Source: Pseudomonadota bacterium
GTDB lineage: Bacteria; Pseudomonadota; Alphaproteobacteria; Sphingomonadales; Sphingomonadaceae
DNA length: 10,774 nt
Reading direction: 5' to 3'
Assembly (NCBI GenBank): GCA_023422695.1
Contig: JAFAGN010000150.1
Location: forward strand, 1 to 10,774
Shown here: positions 1-6,638 of the stretch, piece by piece
How positions within the stretch are numbered: the stretch's first letter is position 1
How the letters are laid out: every line of letters begins with the position of its first letter
Notes under the pieces: model-generated
Told to the model about the DNA's origin: nothing
The model's database searches: none
What the model saw: only the letters and a program-made list of their open reading frames with translations
Position numbers and translations under genes: made by a program

Positions 1-106
1 GCCTTTTCCTGCGTCGCCGAGTAAACCGCAAGCGGCCCCCGCCTTCGCGGAGGCGACGAATATTCGCGGACTCGCGTCGCAGGGCAACACCCGCTAAAGC
101 GCCCCG
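1..106. other. Left edge: no assigned gene, degenerate repeat core
   Basis: No gene is called here. One plus-strand frame is open from base 2 to a TAA at 95-97, nine bases before the next start codon. It could be the last 31 codons of a gene entering from the left, but nothing in it was recognised and at least one other plus-strand frame is also open. Bases 36-52 resemble the core of the repeat at 1785-1861: a run of C, then GCCTTCGC, then a run of G interrupted by A. Arms CGTCGCC (12-18) and GGCGACG (52-58) could close a larger hairpin. No convincing promoter or ribosome binding site for the following gene is visible. Confidence 0.3.
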
Positions 107-613
107 ATGAGCGACGATATTTACGACGACGAAGACGGCCAGGACGCCGCGCCGATGGACATGCTGGCATCCTATTTTGCCGCGCACGACTGGCCGCACG
201 AAATGGTGGGCGAGGACGAGATTGTCGCGACCGCGCAGGGCAGCTGGACCGCCTATGAACTGCGCGCCGTGTGGCGCGCCGACGACGGCGTCATCCAGCT
301 GCTCGCCTTTCCCGACATCCGCGTCGTCGAGGAAAAGCGCGCCGTCGCGCACGAGGCGCTGGCGCTGATCAACGAACAATTGTGGCTGGGGCATTTCGAG
401 CTGTGGTCGAACAGCGGCACGATATTGTTCCGCCACGGCATGTTGCTGGGCAGCGATGGTTCGCTGGCGCTCGACATGACCGAGACGCTGATCGAAAGCG
501 CCATCGACGAATGCGAACGCTTTTACCCGGTGTTCCAGTTCGTGCTGTGGGGTGGCAAGTCGCCCGCCGAGGCGCTCGCGGCGTCGCTGATCGAGACGCG
601 CGGCGAGGCCTAG
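107..613 (+). CDS. YbjN domain-containing protein
   Basis: This 168-residue protein has no signal peptide or membrane segment, so it is probably cytosolic. After an acidic N-terminal tail (residues 1-16) it reads as a single YbjN-type domain. The visible pattern is a short helix around MLASYFAAHDWP, alternating strands through the middle (YELRAVWRADDGVIQLLAFPDIRV), then a segment with NEQLWLGHFELWSNSGTILFRHGMLL and a C-terminal helix containing ECERFYPVFQFVLWGG. YbjN proteins resemble the tetratricopeptide/type III chaperone fold, and in E. coli ybjN has been linked to stress and motility phenotypes; the biochemical role in alphaproteobacteria is unknown. The ATG at 107 is the first in frame and is followed by typical codon use, although no clear Shine-Dalgarno sequence precedes it. 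The gene converges on the beta-helix gene, and a palindromic repeat starts 15 bases after its stop codon. The family call is firm, the function is not. Confidence 0.85.
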   Translation: MSDDIYDDEDGQDAAPMDMLASYFAAHDWPHEMVGEDEIVATAQGSWTAYELRAVWRADDGVIQLLAFPDIRVVEEKRAVAHEALALINEQLWLGHFELWSNSGTILFRHGMLLGSDGSLALDMTETLIESAIDECERFYPVFQFVLWGGKSPAEALAASLIETRGEA

Positions 614-628
614 ACTCTTACCTAAAAT

Positions 629-707
629 CCGTTCGTGTCGAGCGAAGTCGAGACACGCTGATGTCGTGCATGGCCTCGCGTGTCTCGACTTCGCTCGACA
701 CGAACGG
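629..707. repeat. 79-base palindromic repeat between convergent genes
   Basis: Two perfectly complementary 29-base arms (629-657 and 679-707) enclose a 21-base loop. Each arm contains GTCGAGCGAAGTCGAGAC. The repeat lies between the stop codons of the YbjN gene (613) and the beta-helix gene (725). A run AAAA at 624-627 and TTTT at 710-713 flank it, so either strand gives a strong hairpin followed by a short U-rich stretch. It could act as a bidirectional terminator for the convergent pair. The motif resembles a repeat common between genes in sphingomonad genomes (recollection, not a search). Confidence 0.85.
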
Positions 708-724
708 GGTTTTGAATATCGCGT

Positions 725-1678
725 TCAGCGTTTCTCGAACCGCGTCAGCCCCGCGCCCAGCTCGTTCGCCCCGATCGCCAGCGGCTCGCCGCTCCAGTCG
801 GCGACGAACACCGACGTGCGCCCGATCCCGGCGGGCAGGCTGGCGCGGTTTCCGGCGATCGACAGGCCGCGCGACGGGTTCTTGCGCTCCTCGGCGGCGA
901 CCGCGATCAGCGCCGAATAATTTTCCTTGTCCTTGCCCTGCACGAACATGTTGTTCGCGATCCGGCCGACCGACCCCGACGGCAGGTCGATCATGTAGTT
1001 GGTCGCTGTCCCTTGCGTGTCGTCGAAGCTGTTGTCGTTGATATCGACCGTAATCGCGCGGGTTTTCAGATAATGTCCGCCGCTGCCCTTTTCGAACCGT
1101 GTGCGGGTGACGACGACCTTGCCGTAAATGCCGGTATAGACGCTGTGCGCGCAGCTCAGCCCCCGGTCGCAGCGGCCGAGGCGCGAGAAGGTCGAGCGGT
1201 CGATCGTCAGCGTCGCTGCGGGGTCGTCGGCGGTCAGAATGCCCTGTTCGCTATTGCGGAACATCGCGTTGATGATGTCGAGGTTGCTGGTTTCGAGACG
1301 GATGCCCGCGCCATTGCCGTCGGGCACGCGCATATTCTGGAACACCAGACCATCGACCCGCGCGCCCGCGCCGCGCAGCACCAGCGCCGCTTTCCCCTCG
1401 CACGTCACCCCGTCAAAGATCGCCCGGCCCGGCTCGGCGGCGACAAAGGCGATGCGTCCCGCGGTTTGCACCGCGCAGTCGCGGTGATAGCCCGGCGCGA
1501 TGCGGATCGTCCCCTCGCCTTCACCGATCGCATCGACCGCATCCTGCAGCCTGTTGAAGCCGCGGCCGTCGATGCTGTACGGCGCGCCGCCGGTTTGTGC
1601 GGGCAGCGGCGCGGGGGCGAGGAGGAGCGGCAGGGCGAGCAGCGGCAGCATGGGCCGACGGAAAAGGGACTTGAGCAT
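725..1678 (-). CDS. Exported right-handed parallel beta-helix protein
   Basis: A 317-residue protein with an N-terminal export signal: basic MLKSLFRR, a hydrophobic run LPLLALPLLLAPAPL, then a likely cleavage after PAQ near residue 28. The mature part reads as stacked short beta-strands rich in G, N, D and I/V, for example IDGRGFNRLQDAVDAI, GTIRIAPGYH, ARVDGLVFQNMRV, SNLDIINAMFRNSEQGI, LTIDRSTFSRL, VVVTRTRFEKG and ITVDINDNSFDDT. This is the spacing of a pectate-lyase-like (PbH1) solenoid. The opening segment resembles the start of carbohydrate-active beta-helix proteins, but no catalytic set could be assigned, so no substrate is proposed. Cys pairs occur (RDCAV with VTCEG; GRCDRGLSCAH), consistent with a periplasmic or secreted protein. 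The start at 1678 was preferred over the upstream in-frame ATG at 1768 because only it puts the signal sequence at the N-terminus. The upstream extension is polar and overlaps a probable -10 box. Confidence 0.8.
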   Translation of the reverse strand: MLKSLFRRPMLPLLALPLLLAPAPLPAQTGGAPYSIDGRGFNRLQDAVDAIGEGEGTIRIAPGYHRDCAVQTAGRIAFVAAEPGRAIFDGVTCEGKAALVLRGAGARVDGLVFQNMRVPDGNGAGIRLETSNLDIINAMFRNSEQGILTADDPAATLTIDRSTFSRLGRCDRGLSCAHSVYTGIYGKVVVTRTRFEKGSGGHYLKTRAITVDINDNSFDDTQGTATNYMIDLPSGSVGRIANNMFVQGKDKENYSALIAVAAEERKNPSRGLSIAGNRASLPAGIGRTSVFVADWSGEPLAIGANELGAGLTRFEKR

Positions 1679-1684
1679 GGGCGG

Positions 1685-1690
1685 GTTATA
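1685..1690 (-). promoter_or_regulatory. Possible -10 box giving a leaderless start
   Basis: On the minus strand TATAAC (1690 to 1685) is followed by exactly six bases, CCGCCC, and then the ATG at 1678. If this is a -10 hexamer, transcription would begin at or next to the A of the start codon, giving a leaderless mRNA. That agrees with the lack of any Shine-Dalgarno sequence. The -35 region at 17-base spacing is poor (GAC is the only match to TTGACA), so this is tentative. Confidence 0.35.
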
Positions 1691-1784
1691 GCGGTTTTTG
1701 TAGCGGCAGTCGTTGGCGAAGGCGGTTAACCGGCGACGCGTCCCGTTGTCGGACAGGGTTTCCGACATTCATTACCATATTGTT

Positions 1785-1861
1785 CCCCGCGAAGGCGGGG
1801 GTCCATCACCCACCGGTCCAAGATGGCACCGACCGGAGATGGGCCCCTGCCTTCGCAGGGG
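1785..1861. repeat. Double-hairpin intergenic repeat downstream of metH
   Basis: Two hairpins in opposite orientation form a longer imperfect inverted repeat. The first (1785-1800) is CCCCGC-GAAG-GCGGGG, and the second (1844-1861) is CCCCTGC-CTTC-GCAGGGG. The flanks also pair, with ACCGGTC at about 1812-1818 and GACCGG at 1831-1836. The element lies in the 201-base gap between the end of the metH operon (1880) and the beta-helix gene start (1678). Neither strand has a clear T-tract after a hairpin, so it is better described as a REP-like element than as a classical terminator. It might still shape mRNA 3' ends. Related cores occur at 10714-10743 and, degenerate, at 36-52. Confidence 0.75.
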
Positions 1862-1879
1862 CACGTCAGTTTACGAAAG

Positions 1880-4504
1880 TTAATCCAGATTAGGCCGCAA
1901 CCAGCGCGTCGCCGTCTCGAGATCGACGCCGCGGCGGCGGGCATAATCCTCCAACTGGTCGCTGCCGATCCGCGCGACGCCGAAATATTGGCTTTCGGGG
2001 TGGCCGAAATAAAAGCCGCTGACCGCCGCGGTGGGCAGCATCGCGAAGCTCTCGGTCAGCACCAGCCCGGCGTTTTCTTCGGCCGCCAGCAATTCGAACA
2101 GGATCGGTTTCAGGCTGTGGTCGGGACAGGCGGGATAGCCGGGGGCCGGACGGATACCGCGATATTCCTCCTTGATCAGCGCCTCGTTGGTCAGCTGCTC
2201 GCCCGGTGCATAGCCCCACAGCGTCGTGCGGACATGCTGGTGCAGCCGCTCGGCAAAAGCTTCGGCGAAACGGTCGGCGAGCGCTTTGAGCAAGATGTCC
2301 GAATAATCATCCTTGTCGGCGCGGAAGCGTTCCGAATGCGGCTCGATGCCGTGGATGCCGACCGCGAAGCCGCCGATCCAGTCGCCTGCCGGATCGATGA
2401 AATCGGCGAGGCACATGTTGGCGCGGTCGCGGCTTTTCTTGATCTGCTGGCGCAGGAACGGGAGCGTGACATGACGTTCTTCCTCGGCGAGGTGGATCGT
2501 CACATCGTCGCCGTCGCGGGCGCATGGCCAGAAGGCGCAGACGCCGCGCGCAGTCAGCCATTTCTCGGCGATGATCCGATCGAGCATCGCATCGGCATCG
2601 GCCTTGAGCGCCTGCGCGGTTTCGCCGACGACCTCGTCGGTCAGGATCGACGGATAGGTGCCGTGCAATTCCCAGGCGCGGAAAAAGGGCGTCCAGTCGA
2701 TACACTCGCGCAAATCGTCGAGCGACCAGTCGTCGAAGCGGTGCAGCCCCGGCTGGAGCGGCGGCGCCGGTTTGTCGCTCAAATAGGCGTCGTAATAATT
2801 GGCGCGCGCTTCCTCGAGCGTGTGGAGAACGCTCTGTCCCTTGCCCGCGCGCACGTCGCGGATATGCTCATAATCGTCCTTATACCCCTGCACATAGGCG
2901 TCGCGTCCGGTGTCGCTGACCAGCGCGGTCGCGACGCCAACGGCGCGGCTGGCGTCGAGGACGTGAAGCACCGGCCCCTGATAGGCGGGGTCGATGCGGA
3001 GCGCGGTGTGGACCTTCGACGTCGTCGCGCCGCCGATCAGCAGCGGCATCGTCATCCCGGCGCGCTGCATTTCCTCGGCCACCGTCACCATCTCGTCAAG
3101 CGAGGGGGTGATGAGGCCGCTGAGGCCGATCATGTCGGCGTCATTCTCGTTCGCCGCCTCAAGGATCTTCGACCACGGGACCATGACGCCGAGGTCGACG
3201 ATCTCGAAGCCGTTGCATTGCAGCACGACGCCGACGATATTCTTGCCGATGTCGTGGACGTCTCCCTTCACGGTCGCCATCACGACCTTGCCCTTGCCCT
3301 TCGCGCCCGGCTCCTTCGACGCCTCGATGAAGGGGAGCAAATGCGCGACCGCCTTTTTCATCACGCGCGCCGATTTCACGACCTGCGGCAGGAACATCTT
3401 GCCCGACCCGAACAGGTCGCCGACGACGTTCATGCCGTCCATCAGCGGGCCTTCGATCACCTCGATCGGGCGCGGCATCAATTGCCGCATTTCCTCGGTA
3501 TCGTCGACGACATAGGCGTCGATGCCCTTGACCAGCGCATGTTCGAGGCGTTTGGCGACGTCCCAGCCGCGCCATTCCTCGGCGGCTTTCTCCTGCGCCG
3601 GGTTGCTGCCCTTGTAGCGTTCGGCGAGCGCGATCAGCCGCTCGGTCGGGCTTTCGGCTTCGCCCGCGACCTTGCGGTTGAGCACGACGTCCTCGACCGC
3701 CTGGCGCAGTTCGGGATCGATCGTGTCATAGACGTCGAGCTGCCCCGCGTTGACGATCGCCATGTCGAGCCCGGCGGGAATGGCGTAGTAGAGGAAGACG
3801 CTGTGCATCGCGCGGCGCACGACCTCGTTGCCGCGGAAGCCGAACGACAGGTTCGACAGCCCGCCCGAGAAATGGACATGCGGACAGCGGACGCGGATTT
3901 CCTTCACCGCCTCGATGAAGTCGACCGCATAATTGTCATGTTCTTCGAGGCCGGTGGCGACCGCGAACACATTGGGATCGAAGATGATATCCTCGGGCGG
4001 AAAACCGATGGTCATGAGGAGCTTGTAGGCGCGCTCGCAAATCTCGATCTTGCGCTCTTTGGTGTCGGCCTGGCCGACCTCGTCGAACGCCATGACGACG
4101 ACCGCGGCGCCATAGGCCATGCACTTGCGCGCATATTCGAGGAATGGCGCCTCGCCCTCCTTCATGCTGATCGAATTGACGATGGGCTTGCCGGGAACAC
4201 ATTTCAGCCCGGCCTCGATCACCGACCATTTCGAACTGTCGATCATCACCGGCACCCGCGCGATGTCGGGTTCGGCGGCGATCAGCTTCAGGAAGGTCGT
4301 CATCGCATATTCGGCGTCGAGCAGGCCTTCGTCCATGTTGACGTCGATCACCTGCGCGCCGTTTTCGACCTGCTGGCGCGCGACCTCGACCGCCGCGGTA
4401 TAGTCATCGGCGAGGATGAGCTTCTTGAAGGCCGCGGAGCCCGTGACGTTGGTGCGTTCGCCGACGTTGACGAAGTTGGTGGCGGAGGCGGTGGTTTCGG
4501 TCAT
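1880..4504 (-). CDS. metH: Methionine synthase, methyl-THF/cobalamin/reactivation subunit
   Basis: This 874-residue protein corresponds to cobalamin-dependent methionine synthase without its N-terminal homocysteine domain. Domains in order are as follows. The pterin-binding barrel begins at FVNVGERTNVTGS (residues 11-23). The cobalamin cap helices follow, with DGMNVVGDLFGSGKM...ARVMKKAV (356-386). The Rossmann B12 domain has DVHDIG at 415-420, where His417 is the expected lower cobalt ligand. The C-terminal SAM-dependent reactivation domain carries RPAPGYPACPDH (785-796), equivalent to Arg1134/Tyr1139 of the E. coli enzyme. The His position is about 342 residues lower than in E. coli MetH (His759), exactly as expected if only the homocysteine module is missing. 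That module is encoded by the next gene upstream. A good ribosome binding site, AGGAAG, lies 4 bases before the ATG, so translation can start independently of the upstream gene. The protein should transfer methyl from methyl-THF via cobalamin to homocysteine held by its partner, in the cytosol. It is the last gene of the operon. Confidence 0.96.
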   Translation of the reverse strand: MTETTASATNFVNVGERTNVTGSAAFKKLILADDYTAAVEVARQQVENGAQVIDVNMDEGLLDAEYAMTTFLKLIAAEPDIARVPVMIDSSKWSVIEAGLKCVPGKPIVNSISMKEGEAPFLEYARKCMAYGAAVVVMAFDEVGQADTKERKIEICERAYKLLMTIGFPPEDIIFDPNVFAVATGLEEHDNYAVDFIEAVKEIRVRCPHVHFSGGLSNLSFGFRGNEVVRRAMHSVFLYYAIPAGLDMAIVNAGQLDVYDTIDPELRQAVEDVVLNRKVAGEAESPTERLIALAERYKGSNPAQEKAAEEWRGWDVAKRLEHALVKGIDAYVVDDTEEMRQLMPRPIEVIEGPLMDGMNVVGDLFGSGKMFLPQVVKSARVMKKAVAHLLPFIEASKEPGAKGKGKVVMATVKGDVHDIGKNIVGVVLQCNGFEIVDLGVMVPWSKILEAANENDADMIGLSGLITPSLDEMVTVAEEMQRAGMTMPLLIGGATTSKVHTALRIDPAYQGPVLHVLDASRAVGVATALVSDTGRDAYVQGYKDDYEHIRDVRAGKGQSVLHTLEEARANYYDAYLSDKPAPPLQPGLHRFDDWSLDDLRECIDWTPFFRAWELHGTYPSILTDEVVGETAQALKADADAMLDRIIAEKWLTARGVCAFWPCARDGDDVTIHLAEEERHVTLPFLRQQIKKSRDRANMCLADFIDPAGDWIGGFAVGIHGIEPHSERFRADKDDYSDILLKALADRFAEAFAERLHQHVRTTLWGYAPGEQLTNEALIKEEYRGIRPAPGYPACPDHSLKPILFELLAAEENAGLVLTESFAMLPTAAVSGFYFGHPESQYFGVARIGSDQLEDYARRRGVDLETATRWLRPNLD

Positions 4505-4514
4505 TTATCTTCCT

Positions 4515-4652
4515 GATCCTCCCCATTAGTGGGGAGGGGGACCGCCGCGAAGCGGTGGTGGAGGGGGTTCTCGTCAAAAAACCTTGGCTGCTGACCGAGA
4601 ACCCCCTCCGTCAGCGCTGCGCGCTGCCACCTCCCCGCAAGCGGGGAGGATC
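4515..4652. repeat. 138-base inverted-repeat element in the metH gap
   Basis: The element is bounded by 10-base inverted ends, GATCCTCCCC (4515-4524) and GGGGAGGATC (4643-4652). Inside are a second pair of perfect 13-base arms (4560-4572 and 4597-4609, GGAGGGGGTTCTC and its complement) and several local hairpins. The loop is A-rich (around 4573-4596). It occupies almost the whole space between the two methionine synthase genes: one base after the upstream stop codon and ten before the downstream start. It leaves the ribosome binding site of the downstream gene intact. A shorter relative is at 9796-9895. The two share a stretch reading GGGGAGGTGGCAGCGCG followed by AGCGCTGACGGAGGGG on one strand, apart from one base between them. 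It has no coding capacity and resembles a REP/MITE-type element. Confidence 0.85.
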
Positions 4653-4653
4653 G

Positions 4654-5703
4654 TCACGCCGCCATCGTGAACGGCTCTAGTCCGGCCAGCCTTGTCCGCA
4701 CCGGCACTTCGGGAATTTGCCGCGCGGGCAGGCCCGCGATCGCTTTTGCCATCGCGGCGATATGCGCGGGGGTCGAGCCGCAGCAGCCGCCGAGGATGTT
4801 GACCTGCCCATGCGCCGCCCATTCGCGGACCAGTTCCGCCGTGGTTTCGGGCAGTTCGTCATATTCGCCGAGTTCGTTGGGCAGCCCGGCGTTGGGATAA
4901 ACCATGACCAGCGCGTCGGCGATGTCCGATAGCACCTTGACATGCGGGCGCAGCTGCGACGCGCCGAACGAGCAGTTGAGCCCGATGGTCAGCGGTTTGG
5001 CGTGGCGGACGGCGTACCAGAACGCCTCGACCGTATGCCCCGACAGGTTGCGGCCCGACAGGTCGGTGAGCGTCATCGAGATCATCAGCGGCAGTTCGCG
5101 GCCGACCTTCGCCTCGGCCTCGAGCGTCGCGGCGATCCCCGCCTTGGCATTCAGCGTGTCGAAGATCGTCTCGATCAGGATGAAGTCGGCGCCGCCCTCG
5201 GCCAGCGCGACGACCTGTTCCAGATACACGTCCTTCAACTCGTCAAAGTCGATCTCGCGAAAACCCGGATTGTTGACGTCGGGCGAGAGCGAGAGCGTCT
5301 TGTTCGTCGGCCCGACCGCGCCCGCGACGAAGCGGCGGCGACCGTCGATGCCTTCATATTTGATCGCCGTCTCGCGCCCCAACCGCGCGCTTTCATGATT
5401 GATGTCGGCAACCAGATGTTCGGCACCATAATCGGCTTGGCTGATCCGGTTGGCGCTGAACGTATTAGTCGACACGATGTCGGACCCGGCCGCCAGATAC
5501 GCTTCGCCAATTGCAGTAACGACGTCAGTGCGCGTCAGCGCCAATATGTCGTTATTGCCCTTTTGGTCGTGCGTCAGCCCGAGCGATCCGGCATAGTCGG
5601 CTTCGCTCAGTTTGCGGTTCTGGATCTGGGTGCCCCAGCCGCCGTCGGTGAGCAGGATGCGGTCCTTCGCCGCAGCGATGAGGGCTTCGCGGGCGCTGTT
5701 CAT
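4654..5703 (-). CDS. metH: Methionine synthase, homocysteine-binding subunit
   Basis: This 349-residue homocysteine S-methyltransferase-type barrel matches the first module of full-length MetH (about 350 residues in E. coli). It opens with ILLTDGGWGTQIQ and has SDIVSTNTFSAN and GAVGPTNKTLSLSPDVNNPGFR. The three zinc ligands that activate the homocysteine thiol are visible: Cys244 in GLNCSFG and Cys307/Cys308 in GGCCGS. These sit three residues below E. coli Cys247/310/311. Alone it cannot bind cobalamin or methyl-THF, so it must work with the 874-residue subunit encoded next. Together they give 1223 residues against 1227 for E. coli MetH. The start at 5703 overlaps the metF stop codon in an ATGA, with AAAGGA nine bases upstream. 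A longer in-frame extension inside metF was rejected because its sequence is a shadow of metF. A stand-alone betaine or S-methylmethionine methyltransferase is less likely, given the neighbours and the MetH-like NCS/GGCCGS context. Confidence 0.93.
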   Translation of the reverse strand: MNSAREALIAAAKDRILLTDGGWGTQIQNRKLSEADYAGSLGLTHDQKGNNDILALTRTDVVTAIGEAYLAAGSDIVSTNTFSANRISQADYGAEHLVADINHESARLGRETAIKYEGIDGRRRFVAGAVGPTNKTLSLSPDVNNPGFREIDFDELKDVYLEQVVALAEGGADFILIETIFDTLNAKAGIAATLEAEAKVGRELPLMISMTLTDLSGRNLSGHTVEAFWYAVRHAKPLTIGLNCSFGASQLRPHVKVLSDIADALVMVYPNAGLPNELGEYDELPETTAELVREWAAHGQVNILGGCCGSTPAHIAAMAKAIAGLPARQIPEVPVRTRLAGLEPFTMAA

Positions 5704-6638
5704 GCGGCTTGATCCTTTGCGGGCGACACCGGCCGCAAGCCCAGCAGATGACAGATGGCATAGCTGAGTTCGGCGCGGTTCAAGGTGTAGAAATGGAAAT
5801 CGCGGACTCCGCCGGCGTAGAGGCGGCGGCACATTTCGGCGGCGATCGTCGCCGCGACCAGCTGGCGCGCGCCGGGGTGATCGTCGAGCCCATCGAACAG
5901 CGACACCATCCACGCCGGGATCGCGGTGCCGCACATATCAGCCATGCGGCGCGTCTGCGACACATTCGACACGGGCAGGATGCCGGGGATGATCGGCGCG
6001 TCGATCCCCGCCGCAGCCGCGGCGTCGCGGAACCGCAGAAAGCTGTCGGGCGCGAAGAAAAATTGGGTGATCGCCCGGTTTGCGCCCGCGTCGAGCTTGC
6101 GCTTCAGATTGTCGAGGTCGGACTGCGGACAATCGGCGTCGGGGTGGGTTTCGGGATAAGCGGCGACCGAAATGTCGAACGGCGCGATGGCCTTCAGCCC
6201 GGCGACCAGCTCGATCGCGTTGGCATAGCCGTCGGGATGCGCCCGATAGGGCGCGCCGCCCGGCACATCACCGCGCAGCGCGACGATATGGCGTACCCCC
6301 GCCTCCCAATAGGCTTCGGCCACCTCGTTGATTTCGGTGCGCGAGGCTTCGACGCAGGTCAGGTGCGCCGCGGGCGGAACGGCGCTTTCGGCAGCGATGC
6401 GCGAAACCGTGGCGTGGGTGCGCTCGCGCGTCGACCCGCCCGCGCCATAGGTGACCGACACGAAGCTGGGGCCCAGCGGTTCCAGCGCACGGAACGTGTC
6501 CCACAGCTGCGCCTCCATCTTTTCGGTCTTGGGCGGGAAAAATTCGAAGCTGACGCCGATGTCGCCGTCAAGATTGGCGAACAACGGCGACGCCGCGGCG
6601 CGGCGCGCCTCGGCCAGCGAGTTCAAGTTCGACGTCAT
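5700..6638 (-). CDS. metF: 5,10-methylenetetrahydrofolate reductase
   Basis: A 312-residue FAD-dependent TIM-barrel enzyme that reduces methylene-THF to 5-methyl-THF, the methyl donor used by the methionine synthase subunits encoded after it. Visible landmarks are FEFFPPK with the catalytic-site Glu32 (Glu28 in E. coli), VTYGAGGST (62-70), the FAD/folate-binding LRGD with Asp124 (Asp120 in E. coli) and AITQFFF with Gln192 (Gln183). The length is typical of bacterial MetF, with no regulatory C-terminal extension. It overlaps both neighbours by four bases (ATGA at 6635-6638 and 5700-5703), which implies translational coupling within one operon. An AAAAGG sequence about 9 bases before the start could act as its ribosome binding site inside the upstream gene. 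Nothing is missing or unusual. Confidence 0.97.
   Translation of the reverse strand: MTSNLNSLAEARRAAASPLFANLDGDIGVSFEFFPPKTEKMEAQLWDTFRALEPLGPSFVSVTYGAGGSTRERTHATVSRIAAESAVPPAAHLTCVEASRTEINEVAEAYWEAGVRHIVALRGDVPGGAPYRAHPDGYANAIELVAGLKAIAPFDISVAAYPETHPDADCPQSDLDNLKRKLDAGANRAITQFFFAPDSFLRFRDAAAAAGIDAPIIPGILPVSNVSQTRRMADMCGTAIPAWMVSLFDGLDDHPGARQLVAATIAAEMCRRLYAGGVRDFHFYTLNRAELSYAICHLLGLRPVSPAKDQAA

Noticed and set aside
629..707. Insertion sequence ends
   Set aside because: There is no transposase, no identifiable target duplication, and the whole unit is only 79 bases, so a non-coding palindromic repeat is the simpler reading.
1823..4516. An 897-codon open frame on the plus strand, antisense to the large metH gene
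   Set aside because: It mirrors metH codon for codon; high G+C with C/G-ending codons leaves the opposite frame free of stops. Its protein is rich in Arg, Asp, His and Val without a recognisable domain, and the metH frame has all expected motifs.
4505..4653. A Rho-independent terminator or a promoter between the two metH genes
   Set aside because: No hairpin on the minus strand is followed by a proper T-tract, and no convincing -35/-10 pair was found. The stems belong to the repeat element.
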